DNA from: JBBTVO01 sp038063195
GTDB lineage: Bacteria > Patescibacteriota > Microgenomatia > Levybacterales > UBA12049
DNA length: 20,888 bases
Assembly (NCBI GenBank): GCA_038063195.1
Contig: JBBTVO010000021.1
Location: 1-20,888, forward strand
Reading direction: 5' to 3'
Position numbers and translations under genes: made by a program. The notes under the pieces are model-generated. The model did no database searches. It had not been told where the DNA came from and saw only the letters and a list, made by a program, of their open reading frames with translations. Of the stretch, positions 1 to 7,409 are shown one piece after another. The first letter of the stretch is position 1; each line of letters starts with the position of its first letter.

Positions 1-244
1 CTGAATTATCATTTGCAAACCAGTGATGATAATGTTTTTCCAAAGACCATTCCCATTTTTTCTCCCCGCCTTGACTGCCGCCCGCTACGCCGCGAGGCGA
101 GTCAGGCGAGGTAGGTTTAAATCCAACTGCAAGACCTCCGGGGTGAGCATCTTTTTCAAAGACAACAACCTCATGACCCTTTTCGGCAAGTTTTAGTGAA
201 GAGGCAAGACCAGTAAATCCGGCGCCTATTACGGCAATTTTCAT
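1..244 (-). CDS. FAD-dependent oxidoreductase (amine oxidase/protoporphyrinogen oxidase-like), N-terminal part
   Basis: The first 81 residues are visible and the frame is open to the window edge, so the gene continues leftwards. It begins MKIAVIGAGFTGL, a Rossmann beta-alpha-beta dinucleotide-binding fold (GxGxxG at residues 7-12). An acidic residue follows the second strand (VVVFEK, 27-31) and then a GGLA motif (37-40), the usual FAD-contact pattern of this superfamily. LEKHYHHWF near residue 68 matches a segment I associate with bacterial homologues. Residues about 44-62 look like an insertion between GF and WEW (see the repeat entry). The start ATG overlaps the stop of the upstream FN3 gene as ATGA, so translation is probably coupled. 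The substrate is unknown; family members often act on isoprenoid or sugar-lipid substrates, but nothing here decides it. Confidence 0.82.
   Translation of the reverse strand, partial: MKIAVIGAGFTGLASSLKLAEKGHEVVVFEKDAHPGGLAVGFKPTSPDSPRGVAGGSQGGEKKWEWSLEKHYHHWFANDNS
59..115. repeat. GC-rich imperfect hairpin inserted in frame in the oxidoreductase gene
   Basis: A strongly GC-rich block sits inside an AT-rich gene. Its arms, about 67-85 and 92-109, form an imperfect inverted repeat around the short loop TACGCC: CGCCTTGACTGCC on one side pairs largely with GGCGAGTCAGGCG on the other. It adds about 17-19 residues rich in Gly, Pro and Ser between GFK and WEW, where relatives as I recall them have only a few residues. 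It keeps the reading frame. This resembles the palindromic elements known to insert within coding genes of some bacteria (for example Rickettsia), but no second copy is visible in this window. Confidence 0.55.
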
Positions 245-1620
245 ATTGGAGTACCGCGGTTATACAAGAGGATAAGTGCCCCAAGCCCCGTAATACCAAT
301 CCCTATTATACCCAATAGCGTCAGAGATGCACCTGGCTGAGGTTGGGCAATTATAGGTGTCGGAGTCGGAGAAATAGTTGTAGTAGGAAGAATAGTAGGG
401 ATAAGAGTGGGCGTTGCTGTCGGTATGAGAGAAGGAACAACTGCAATGGTTGGAGTAGGCGTAGGGCTTTGAGTTGGCGGGGTGGTAGGACTCGGACTTG
501 CCGAAGGAGTGGCGGCTTCTGCAACCTGAGTTCCTGCTTCAAAAATTGTAAAGGCTGAAATAATAGTCCTTAGAATTCCTGATGAGTCGCGTGCGGTGAT
601 TTTGATAGTATGCTGGCCGGGAGAGAGAGCTGAAGGAGGTCTATAAGACCAATTTCCTTTAGCGTCAACGAAAACCTGGGCTTTTATGTTGTCATCCGAA
701 TGTATTTCAATATCAATAACAGTATTGGGAGTCGCGACTCCTGAAAACCTGGGCTGAGAATCTACGAAAGTCTGATTTTCTTCCGGTGTAATTATTTGCG
801 GAGTCTTTATAGGTGTTTCTGTTTGGAAAACAAGAGCTGAAAATCCTTCCTGTGCTGACTCGCTTGCTACCTCGTTTTTACTTTGCGTAAAATCAAAACC
901 TTCAGACAAAGTAATAGGAGGGAGCTCTTTTGAAGCCGGAATTGTAAATTTTACATTTGAAGTAGTTCCCTGACCTACAACCAGCATATCAAAAACCGTA
1001 TTCTCATTGAAGCCAAAATATGAAGACAGATCTTTATCTCGAAGTATATTCAGTAGGCTTGAGTAATTTCCGTCGTCCTTTGCGATGGTAGAAATAGTGC
1101 TGGCATCCTGGCTTGTAATATAAATAATTGCTTCCTTTGAATATTGCTCGGGATAGATAATAGTTCCCTTTAAGAGACTATCTTCATCTACGTTAGCTCT
1201 TATAGAAGGTGCTGTTGTGATTTCATAAGGATTTCCATCTTTGAGATAAGTATTTGCACCTGATGTAATCGAGAATAAGTATGTGGCTGATGGACTTAAA
1301 TTTTTGAGTGTTACATAGTGAACAAAGCGCGGAGAGATAACTCCTTCATCATCCCTGTCGTCCAGAGTAGTCTGGCCCAAAGATTTATCTCTACCGTAAT
1401 TAATAGAACCAATCACCTGTGCTTCTGTTGTATAAGAAACCGTAATAGAATTATCAGATATGTTTGTCACCCTCACGTCTTGAGGGGTTTCGGTTGGACC
1501 TGCTTTGGTAGTAACTATTGCACCTTTGCTGGCAAGATATGTTGTGACGCCGATTCCAACCACTATCATCATAATTCCCAAAAGAGTTGGAATTCTTCTC
1601 TGCCAGAGACTGTTTTTCAT
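241..1620 (-). CDS. membrane-anchored surface protein with fibronectin type III and Ig-like domains
   Basis: A 459-aa protein. Residues 11-30 form an N-terminal membrane anchor (LLGIMMIVVGIGVTTYLAS). Residues about 43-138 form an FN3 domain: TPQDVRVTNISDNSITVSY, a central Tyr and NLSPSATYLFSI are typical. Residues 140-240 look like a beta-sandwich of uncertain type. Residues about 273-360 form a bacterial Ig-like domain (TPNTVIDIEI, GNWSYRPPSALSPGQHTIKITA). A Pro/Thr/Ser-rich stalk at 370-430 is followed by a second hydrophobic segment, 433-453. No LPxTG-like motif precedes that tail, so the protein is probably held by membrane segments at both ends. It overlaps the 99-aa gene upstream and the oxidoreductase downstream by 4 nt each (ATGA). 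Its place just after pilN and pilO suggests a cell-surface or pilus-linked role, which is an inference. Confidence 0.85.
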   Translation of the reverse strand: MKNSLWQRRIPTLLGIMMIVVGIGVTTYLASKGAIVTTKAGPTETPQDVRVTNISDNSITVSYTTEAQVIGSINYGRDKSLGQTTLDDRDDEGVISPRFVHYVTLKNLSPSATYLFSITSGANTYLKDGNPYEITTAPSIRANVDEDSLLKGTIIYPEQYSKEAIIYITSQDASTISTIAKDDGNYSSLLNILRDKDLSSYFGFNENTVFDMLVVGQGTTSNVKFTIPASKELPPITLSEGFDFTQSKNEVASESAQEGFSALVFQTETPIKTPQIITPEENQTFVDSQPRFSGVATPNTVIDIEIHSDDNIKAQVFVDAKGNWSYRPPSALSPGQHTIKITARDSSGILRTIISAFTIFEAGTQVAEAATPSASPSPTTPPTQSPTPTPTIAVVPSLIPTATPTLIPTILPTTTISPTPTPIIAQPQPGASLTLLGIIGIGITGLGALILLYNRGTPI

Positions 1621-1916
1621 TGGCTAACCTCCGAAGCGCTTGGACTTGATTCAAACGTTTCTAGCGGGACTTTTGTAATATCCTGAAACGAAGAACTAGA
1701 GGAAATTTCTGTTTCATAAAGCGGTGCAACATTCTGCCTATTTTTGATAACATTAATAGTTTTGACATCAAAACTAGGAGAAATCGGAATGATATTTTTT
1801 TCTATTGGCTCTGATATTGTCGTTACCGCAAGGTTATGAAAAATATTAAAGCCTATCCAGAAAGCTATTAGAGCAAAAACCGATATTGACAGAAATAAAA
1901 TATCTCTTTGTTTCAT
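1617..1916 (-). CDS. small single-pass membrane protein of the pilN-pilO operon
   Basis: A 99-aa protein that I do not recognise as a named family. Residues 5-25 (DILFLSISVFALIAFWIGFNI is the region) form one membrane segment. The rest is a polar tail rich in Ser, Thr and Ile, predicted outside the membrane. Its start lies 3 nt after the pilO stop, and its stop overlaps the next ATG as ATGA. It sits where pilP lies in classical pilMNOPQ operons, and PilP is also a small membrane-tethered protein, but I see no PilP sequence signature. It may be a lineage-specific partner of PilN/PilO. Confidence 0.75.
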   Translation of the reverse strand: MKQRDILFLSISVFALIAFWIGFNIFHNLAVTTISEPIEKNIIPISPSFDVKTINVIKNRQNVAPLYETEISSSSSFQDITKVPLETFESSPSASEVSQ

Positions 1917-1919
1917 AAA

Positions 1920-2528
1920 TTAATATTTGAAATACGCCGTACCCTTCATATTGAATTGAAGAGAATCAGAAAGCCCCCCCTTTGATATAAGGATCTCATC
2001 AATAGTGATGACCCTTTGCATACTGGTTAAAGCCGACAAGAAATTAATAATATCTGTGTAGCTGCCACTGCCTGTCGTTACAAAGGAAAAAGAATAGAAT
2101 TCTTTTTCGGTATTTTTTGAATTTGCCGCTTCGACTTCATAAGACTGAAGATTGCTAATTGCTATATTGTTTTGCCTTGCAAGAGATTGAACTTGTCCCA
2201 TCAGGCTAGGTAGCTGAGGATCAAGAGGAACAGCAGAGAGAACGATAGGGATATCGTTTTCAAGTAAATTATAATCTCTCTGAAGCGAAGACAAATTTGA
2301 TATTTTTTCCAAAAGCTTTTCGTTCACATACATGCTGTCTGATAACTCTTTTTTAAGCTTTGCAATAGTTGAGAGTGTTGGCTCAATTGCAAAAAAGCCA
2401 AAAAAAGACAGAGCTACCAGAGAAAATACAATGCTTGAAATTTTCTGTGCCTTTTCTTTTTTAAAATCCGGCAGCAGAGCAATATATTTATTGTCCTTTA
2501 ATTTTGAAATATTTTTGGAAAATTTCAT
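1920..2528 (-). CDS. pilO: type IV pilus assembly protein PilO-like
   Basis: A 202-aa protein. The cytoplasmic N-terminus ends at a membrane helix, residues about 31-50. A coiled-coil stretch follows (about 55-90, IAKLKKELSDSMYVNEKLLEK, heptad-like), then a compact alpha/beta domain from about 105. PLDPQLPSLMGQVQSLARQ followed by FSFVTTGSGSYTDIINFLSAL is the usual PilO ferredoxin-like pattern. In the family, PilO pairs with PilN to form the inner-membrane alignment complex linking the pilus motor to the cell surface. Its start overlaps the pilN stop by 4 nt (ATGA), which supports the pairing. No pilM is seen upstream. Confidence 0.85.
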   Translation of the reverse strand: MKFSKNISKLKDNKYIALLPDFKKEKAQKISSIVFSLVALSFFGFFAIEPTLSTIAKLKKELSDSMYVNEKLLEKISNLSSLQRDYNLLENDIPIVLSAVPLDPQLPSLMGQVQSLARQNNIAISNLQSYEVEAANSKNTEKEFYSFSFVTTGSGSYTDIINFLSALTSMQRVITIDEILISKGGLSDSLQFNMKGTAYFKY

Positions 2529-3067
2529 TTCTTATTCAATTCTGCAGTAATTGTTACTACTATCTGTGCGCTTGATAGCCTATTTTCTATCTGAGTAATA
2601 CTTACGCTCTTTACTGGTTTATAATTTTTTAAAGAGTCGACAAAAATCTTCAGTGAAGATACAACTTGGAAATTTGCATTAATATTAACCCTATTGTCAG
2701 AAACCGTAAGCTCATTAAAGGTCATGCCCTGGGGAGCAAGATCTATTATGTCTTTGGATGTATTTAATTTATCCTGACCTACGGCGTAGTATGTTGAGGC
2801 GACCTTCAGTCTATCCTGAAGATTTCTGTAAGTTCTCTCTTTATCTTTGAAAAAAGAAACTATCGCCTGTTCTTGTTTTATTTTGTCATGAAGGTCTATG
2901 AGCTGACGATCCAGGCTGAAGCGGTAAATAAAAGCTGAAAGTGCAACAATTTCTGTAATTATGACCAATAGTCTTCCTATTGTTAATGCCCAATCAATGA
3001 ATTTTTCAAAAATCTCATTTTTGCTATTTTTTAAGAGATTTATTGAGGCAGGATTTTTTTTCGACAT
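2525..3067 (-). CDS. pilN: type IV pilus assembly protein PilN-like
   Basis: A 180-aa protein. The N-terminal ASINLLKN is typical of PilN (INLLP-like), which binds PilM in the family. One membrane helix spans about 31-52, a coiled coil follows (about 55-95), and a small alpha/beta domain includes GMTFNELTVSDNRVNINANF and SLKIFVDSLKNYKPVKSVSI. It is first in the operon: its own promoter lies directly upstream (TTGACA-17-TAGACT at 3104-3076) and the ATG is only 8 nt past the -10 box. PilM, normally encoded just before pilN, is absent here because the upstream gene is rpsT; it may be encoded elsewhere. Confidence 0.85.
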   Translation of the reverse strand: MSKKNPASINLLKNSKNEIFEKFIDWALTIGRLLVIITEIVALSAFIYRFSLDRQLIDLHDKIKQEQAIVSFFKDKERTYRNLQDRLKVASTYYAVGQDKLNTSKDIIDLAPQGMTFNELTVSDNRVNINANFQVVSSLKIFVDSLKNYKPVKSVSITQIENRLSSAQIVVTITAELNKK

Positions 3068-3075
3068 TCAATTTT

Positions 3076-3104
3076 AGTCTAGGGGAATTGCGGGGTTTTG
3101 TCAA
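3076..3104 (-). promoter_or_regulatory. promoter of the pilN operon
   Basis: Read on the minus strand: TTGACA (3104-3099), a 17-nt spacer, then TAGACT (3081-3076). The -10 ends 8 nt before the pilN ATG, so the predicted transcript has a leader of about 2 nt. It lies in the 43-bp gap after rpsT. Confidence 0.7.
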
Positions 3105-3110
3105 AAAGAA

Positions 3111-3410
3111 TTAAGAAGTTTTTGCCTTGGGTTTTTTTGTGGATTTAGGTTTATTTACCGGAGTTTTCTGGTTTGTCTTTTTAATCAATTTGGAAAGTTT
3201 TGATTTAATCCTTGCAGCTTTATTTTTATGAATAAGATTATTTTTGACAGCTTTATCTGCTAGCCTAACTGCCTCTCTTATATTTTTTTCTGTCGGAGTC
3301 TTTTTAACTTTTTTAAGGCCCTTCTTGAAAAGATCAGAAAAATTCTTATTCCTTTTAGTTAATTTGTGGTCTTTTCTTAATTTTTTTTGTGCGCTTTTTA
3401 TCACTGGCAT
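3111..3410 (-). CDS. rpsT: 30S ribosomal protein bS20
   Basis: A 99-aa, very Lys-rich helical protein starting MPVIKSAQKKLRKDHK. IKSAQKKLR, then NIREAVRLADKAVKNNLIHKNKAARIKSKLSKLIKK, is the diagnostic bS20 pattern; the core covers residues about 4-82. It binds 16S rRNA in the small subunit. The last 17 residues or so are a Lys/Pro/Thr tail beyond the usual family end of about 85-90 aa. It is transcribed divergently from murJ and appears monocistronic or upstream of the pil operon. An extended -10 (TGGTAAAAT) ends 6 nt before its ATG, which predicts a leaderless mRNA. Confidence 0.95.
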   Translation of the reverse strand: MPVIKSAQKKLRKDHKLTKRNKNFSDLFKKGLKKVKKTPTEKNIREAVRLADKAVKNNLIHKNKAARIKSKLSKLIKKTNQKTPVNKPKSTKKPKAKTS

Positions 3411-3416
3411 GGGGAG

Positions 3417-3425
3417 ATTTTACCA
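3417..3425 (-). promoter_or_regulatory. extended -10 promoter of rpsT
   Basis: Minus-strand TGGTAAAAT, an extended -10 of the TGn type. Six nt separate it from the rpsT ATG, so the predicted transcription start is at or next to the A of ATG. It abuts the murJ -10 on the other strand. Confidence 0.6.
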
Positions 3426-3434
3426 TGCTATACT
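3426..3434 (+). promoter_or_regulatory. extended -10 promoter of murJ
   Basis: TGCTATACT, an extended -10 ending 10 nt before the murJ ATG. Any -35 contact would lie inside the rpsT coding sequence. The rpsT -10 occupies the nine bases immediately before it on the opposite strand. Confidence 0.6.
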
Positions 3435-3444
3435 ATAAAACACA

Positions 3445-5115
3445 ATGGCGCCCCGAAACATACTCAAGCAAGGCCTCAATTTTTTTCTTACTCAGCAGAC
3501 GAACATCTTAACAGCCGCTTTTATAATAATGAGTACCACAATTCTTTCTCAAATTTTGGGCCTCGTCCGCAAAAGGCTTCTTCTTTCATTTTTTGGAGCG
3601 TCAAATACTCTTGGGGTTTATGATGTTGCAACACGACTTCCGGATTTCCTCTTTCAGCTTATTATTGCCGGAGCTCTTTCCTCAGCGCTTATTCCGGTTT
3701 TTTCAGATTATATAGGAAAAGGCAAGCAAGAGGAGGCCCACAAGCTTGGCTCTGTTCTTCTTACACTTGGGCTTATCACTTTTTCAATCCTTGCAGTTAT
3801 CCTTTTCACATTTTCATTCTACTTCTCGAGCTTACTTGCGCCTGGATTTTCGCAAGAAAATCTAATTCTTATGTCCTCTCTTATGAGAATAATTATAATC
3901 GGACAGACAATATTTCTAGTTGCATCTTTTTTTACCGCGGTACTTCAATCGCACAATCATTTTTTTATTCCCGGATTTGCATCCGCACTTTACAATTTGG
4001 GAATAATAATAGGAATTTTAATTTTGACCCCAATGATAGGAATTTACTCAGCCGCTTATGGGGTAATATTGGGCTCGCTTATTTTCGTAATGGTTCAAAT
4101 ACCTTTTATTATGAAAGTTAAATTTTCTATTAAGCCCGTTTTTTCTTTAAATTATTTTAAAGATAAGGGAGTTATGCAAGTTTTGAAACTTATGTGGCCG
4201 AGAACTCTTTCTATTGCAATTTTTCAGATAGGGACTCTTCTTACGGTAACTTTTGTATCTTACCTTTCCGATCCCGGAAGAAAATATGTAATTTTTGATC
4301 TTGCTCAAACCCTTGCGTTTGCGCCGGTATCACTTGTCGGAAATGCAATTGCCCAAGCTGCATTTCCTGTTTTATCCCGCGAGAAAGACAGGCTCGAGGA
4401 ATTTAAAAAAACTTTTGCGACCAGTTTTAATCAGATGCTGTATTTAATTCTTCCAATCTCTGTTCTTTTTTTGGTTCTGCGGATTCCATTGGTTAGGCTA
4501 ATTTATGGAGCCCCGCTTCTTGACTGGCCTGCGACAGTTCTTACAGGAAGAACACTTGCCTTCTTCAGTATCTCAATTTTTGCCCAGTCATTAATTTACC
4601 TTGTATCACGAGGATTCTATGCCCTTCATGATTCCAAAACCCCTCTTATTATCGGCGCAGCTACGACGGCTCTTATGCTTTTCCTATCCTGGACTTTTGT
4701 TTTTATTTACGATTTTGGAATTTTCGGAATTGCCGGTGCTTTTTCTATAGCAACAATTGTAAACCTTATTATCTCCCTAGTACTTCTTGATAGAAAAGTT
4801 GGAGGATTTCAAAAATTGACATTTTTCTTCTCGGTGGGGAAGATTTTCCTTGCGACCTTCTTTACAGGATTCGCGCTTTATGTACCGATAAAACTTCTGG
4901 ATCAGCTTATATTTGATACCACAAAAACAATAAATCTTCTCATACTGACAGGGATCTCAAGTTTTATTGGTTTGTCTCTTTATATTTTCCTGACATGGCT
5001 TTTTGATGTCAAAGAAGCCTCGACATTTTTATTATTATTTAAGAAACTAGGAAATTGGAGGGATATACTTTCAAGAAGTGAAGAAACCATTGACGCCACC
5101 CGCATCAAAGCCTAA
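3445..5115 (+). CDS. murJ: lipid II flippase MurJ (MVF/MviN family)
   Basis: A 556-aa protein made almost entirely of hydrophobic helices, consistent with the 14-helix MOP-superfamily fold. Family signatures near the N-terminus are SQILGLVRKRLL (about 35-46), YDVATRLPDFLFQLIIAGALSSALIPVFS (57-86 region; Arg and Asp are conserved) and VLQSHNHFFIPGF (165-177). The helix 7 region has AFAPVSLVGNAIAQAAFPVLSR. In the family it moves lipid II across the membrane for peptidoglycan synthesis. The ATG at 3445 is favoured by the extended -10 just upstream. A short hydrophilic C-terminal tail ends in TRIKA. The gene stands alone, divergent from rpsT, with purQ 70 bp downstream behind its own promoter. 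Confidence 0.93.
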   Translation: MAPRNILKQGLNFFLTQQTNILTAAFIIMSTTILSQILGLVRKRLLLSFFGASNTLGVYDVATRLPDFLFQLIIAGALSSALIPVFSDYIGKGKQEEAHKLGSVLLTLGLITFSILAVILFTFSFYFSSLLAPGFSQENLILMSSLMRIIIIGQTIFLVASFFTAVLQSHNHFFIPGFASALYNLGIIIGILILTPMIGIYSAAYGVILGSLIFVMVQIPFIMKVKFSIKPVFSLNYFKDKGVMQVLKLMWPRTLSIAIFQIGTLLTVTFVSYLSDPGRKYVIFDLAQTLAFAPVSLVGNAIAQAAFPVLSREKDRLEEFKKTFATSFNQMLYLILPISVLFLVLRIPLVRLIYGAPLLDWPATVLTGRTLAFFSISIFAQSLIYLVSRGFYALHDSKTPLIIGAATTALMLFLSWTFVFIYDFGIFGIAGAFSIATIVNLIISLVLLDRKVGGFQKLTFFFSVGKIFLATFFTGFALYVPIKLLDQLIFDTTKTINLLILTGISSFIGLSLYIFLTWLFDVKEASTFLLLFKKLGNWRDILSRSEETIDATRIKA

Positions 5116-5145
5116 TTTAATAATCACAATAGATTATCTGCTACG

Positions 5146-5174
5146 TTGTTTTGAATAGGAATAAATCGTATAAT
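5146..5174 (+). promoter_or_regulatory. promoter of purQL
   Basis: TTGTTT (5146-5151), a 17-nt spacer, then TATAAT (5169-5174). The purQ TTG codon starts 11 nt after the -10, giving a leader of about 5 nt. No Shine-Dalgarno sequence fits in that space. Confidence 0.65.
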
Positions 5175-5185
5175 TAAATTATCCC

Positions 5186-5881
5186 TTGATAAGGAAAACT
5201 TCAAAGAGAAAATTAAAGGTAGGTATAATTCGTTTTCCCTGTTCCAACTGCGATTTTGATACTCTTAAATTCTTCAAAAAATTCGGACACGATGCATTTT
5301 TTATCTGGTATAAAGAAAGCAAGTTGTCTAAAATAGATTTACTAGTCTTACCGGGAGGATTTGCATTTGGTGATAGAGTTTACAAAAAGGCAACTGGAAA
5401 ATATGTCATTGACCCCGGAGAACAAGCTATTTCTTCTCCGGTAATGAACGTAGTTTCTAAAGCAGCAGAAAAGAAAATTCCAATACTTGGGATTTGTAAT
5501 GGTTTTCAGATTTTGGTTAAGGCAGGTTTTCTTCCAGGGAAGCTATTGCAAAACAAATCAAAAAAATTCTTTTGTGATTTTGTATCTTGCAAAATAACTG
5601 GAGATTCTTTCTTTCACGATAAAAATTTAATTGGAAAAATTTTTAGAATTCCGGTAGCTCACGGATACGGAAGATATGTGATTGGTAAAACAGAATTGAC
5701 TGATCTTAAAAAAAATAATCAGATTTTTCTTAAGTATCAAGGATTTAATCCAAATGGTTCAATTGGTAACATTGCTGGAGTTACGAATGAATATAAAAAT
5801 ATTTATGGTCTTATGCCTCATCCTGAAAGATCGAAAGATGGAAAATATTTTATAAAAGCAATAGAAAAATATGTCGGATAA
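5186..5881 (+). CDS. purQ: phosphoribosylformylglycinamidine synthase, glutaminase subunit PurQ
   Basis: A 231-aa class I glutamine amidotransferase of normal PurQ length. The nucleophile is Cys104 in GICNGFQ, and the catalytic His212 and Glu214 lie in MPHPER. PGGFAFGDR (56-64), PVAHGYGRY and NPNGSIGNIAGVTNE are PurQ signatures. It hydrolyses glutamine and passes ammonia to PurL for conversion of FGAR to FGAM in purine synthesis. No ATG precedes the conserved KVGIIRFP strand, so the TTG at 5186, 11 nt after a good -10, is the best start. PCSNCD replaces the usual PGSNCD. It overlaps purL by 11 nt. PurS, normally needed by this small-PurL system, is not in the window. Confidence 0.92.
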   Translation: MIRKTSKRKLKVGIIRFPCSNCDFDTLKFFKKFGHDAFFIWYKESKLSKIDLLVLPGGFAFGDRVYKKATGKYVIDPGEQAISSPVMNVVSKAAEKKIPILGICNGFQILVKAGFLPGKLLQNKSKKFFCDFVSCKITGDSFFHDKNLIGKIFRIPVAHGYGRYVIGKTELTDLKKNNQIFLKYQGFNPNGSIGNIAGVTNEYKNIYGLMPHPERSKDGKYFIKAIEKYVG

Positions 5882-7394
5882 AAATGTTTTAAAAACTTTG
5901 CAAGAAGCAATGAGCAGCGAACACACGAGCTATGCAAGTACGAAAAAGTATTTAAAACTTTTACCAACTAAAGGGAAATATGTTATTCAAGGCCCGGGAG
6001 AAAATGCTGGGATTCTCGATTTAGGTAAAGGATATGCTTTAACACTCAGAATAGAAAGTCACAACCATCCATCTTTTATAAATCCTTCTCAAGGAGCAGC
6101 AACGGGAGTCGGCGGAATACTTAGGGATATATTTACAATGGGAGCAAGGCCCATTGGAACTTTAGATTTTTTAAGATTTGGAACTGATACCAATTCGAAA
6201 AAGGTTTTTGAAGGAGTTGTAAAAGGAATTTCAGATTATGGAAATTGTATAGGAGTGCCAACTGTTGGAGGGGATATTTATTTTGATAAAACATACAATT
6301 ACAATTGTCTCGTAAATGTTGCGGCTTTTGGAATTGTGAAAAAGAAAAATATAATTTATGGCAATGCAGAGAATCCAGGGAGTGACTTAATTTATGTAGG
6401 AGCAAAAACCGGAAGAGATGGGATTGGAGGAGCACAAATGGCATCTGAGAATCTTGATAAACTTAATATTTCAGCAGTTCAGGATGCGGATGCTTTTCTT
6501 GAGAAGCTTCTTTTGGAAGCATGTTGTGAACTTGCAGAAACCGATTGGATAGAGGGCATGCAGGACATGGGCGCTGCAGGATTATTATGTTCTACAACTG
6601 AGATTGCAATGCGGGGAAGGGAAAAAACCGGATTGAATTTGGGAACAAAAGTTTATCTAGATAAGATTCCAAAAAAATCAGAGAGAATGGGCATTACAGA
6701 TCTTCTTCTTTCCGAATCTCAGGAAAGAATGCTTATTGTAGGGAAAAAGAAAAACAGACAAGAAATTCTAAACCTTTTCGAGCAGTGGGATTTAGAAGCG
6801 CACGTTATCGGAGAAGTTACAAATGATGGAAAGTATACCTTAATTTCTGAAAACAAAAAGTTTGTTATGGATTTTGATGAAATTTTTCAAGACGTAGATA
6901 AGGATTGGGAAAAAATAAAATGGAAGACACAAAAAAGTAAACATAAAAAAGCAAATAAAAAACAGACAGAAAATACATGGCATCAATATGATTGGACCGT
7001 AGGAACAAGAACCATAAAAGGGCCGGATAAATCAGGACATCATGCAGTAGTGGAATTACCTGAAATAAAGAAAAACTTAATAATTTCCTGGAGCAGCGAT
7101 GAAGGAGTTTCCGATCTTAGTCCGTCAAGAGGAATAACTCACGCATTTTATAAATGTTTTAAAAGAATTAAAGATATGAATGGAATTCCCTTGGGACTTA
7201 CAAACTGCCTCAATTTTGGTCACCCCAAGGCTTCAATGGGAGCTTTTGTTGAGACAATTGAGACTTTATCTAAGATTTGCAGAAAAGAAAATGTCCCGAT
7301 TGTAAGCGGAAATGTAAGTTTGTATAACGCTCACAAAAATCATTCAATAAAGCCGACCCCGATATTGGTTATGGTTGGATTACAAGACCTCTGA
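5871..7394 (+). CDS. purL: phosphoribosylformylglycinamidine synthase PurL, C-terminally truncated
   Basis: A 507-aa protein that matches small PurL up to about residue 530 of the roughly 740-aa family protein, then stops. Visible parts: SEHTSY (16-21, with His18 in the catalytic position), QGPGENAGI, ESHNHP (62-67), GAATGVGGILRDIFTMGARP (first AIRS domain), YVGAKTGRDGIGGAQMAS and DMGAAGL (first AIRS_C domain), then the second AIRS domain from about 375 (YDWTVGTRT, NCLNFGHP, GNVSLYN, TPILVMVGL). The second AIRS_C domain, about 200 residues, is missing. The N-terminus is also some 35 residues short. In the second AIRS domain the usual TDCNAR-like segment reads WSSDEG. Either the enzyme works without that domain, the missing part is encoded elsewhere, or the gene is decaying. 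The 11-nt overlap with purQ shows operon organisation. Confidence 0.85.
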   Translation: MSDKNVLKTLQEAMSSEHTSYASTKKYLKLLPTKGKYVIQGPGENAGILDLGKGYALTLRIESHNHPSFINPSQGAATGVGGILRDIFTMGARPIGTLDFLRFGTDTNSKKVFEGVVKGISDYGNCIGVPTVGGDIYFDKTYNYNCLVNVAAFGIVKKKNIIYGNAENPGSDLIYVGAKTGRDGIGGAQMASENLDKLNISAVQDADAFLEKLLLEACCELAETDWIEGMQDMGAAGLLCSTTEIAMRGREKTGLNLGTKVYLDKIPKKSERMGITDLLLSESQERMLIVGKKKNRQEILNLFEQWDLEAHVIGEVTNDGKYTLISENKKFVMDFDEIFQDVDKDWEKIKWKTQKSKHKKANKKQTENTWHQYDWTVGTRTIKGPDKSGHHAVVELPEIKKNLIISWSSDEGVSDLSPSRGITHAFYKCFKRIKDMNGIPLGLTNCLNFGHPKASMGAFVETIETLSKICRKENVPIVSGNVSLYNAHKNHSIKPTPILVMVGLQDL

Positions 7395-7400
7395 TATAAT
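7392..7400 (+). promoter_or_regulatory. extended -10 promoter of the 45-aa small gene, overlapping the purL stop
   Basis: TGATATAAT: the TGA that stops purL also supplies the TGn of an extended -10. The -10 ends 9 nt before the ATG of the small gene, giving a leader of about 3 nt. No convincing -35 is seen. Confidence 0.55.
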
Positions 7401-7409
7401 TTCCTCACT

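Noticed and set aside
350..550. Apparent plus- and minus-strand open frames in the Pro/Thr stalk region of the FN3 protein
   Set aside because: They arise from the low-complexity codons of the stalk and have no start signals of their own.
5120..5137. Short inverted repeat TAATC/GATTA after murJ as a terminator
   Set aside because: The stem is only about 5 AT-rich pairs with no T-tract, which is expected by chance in this DNA.
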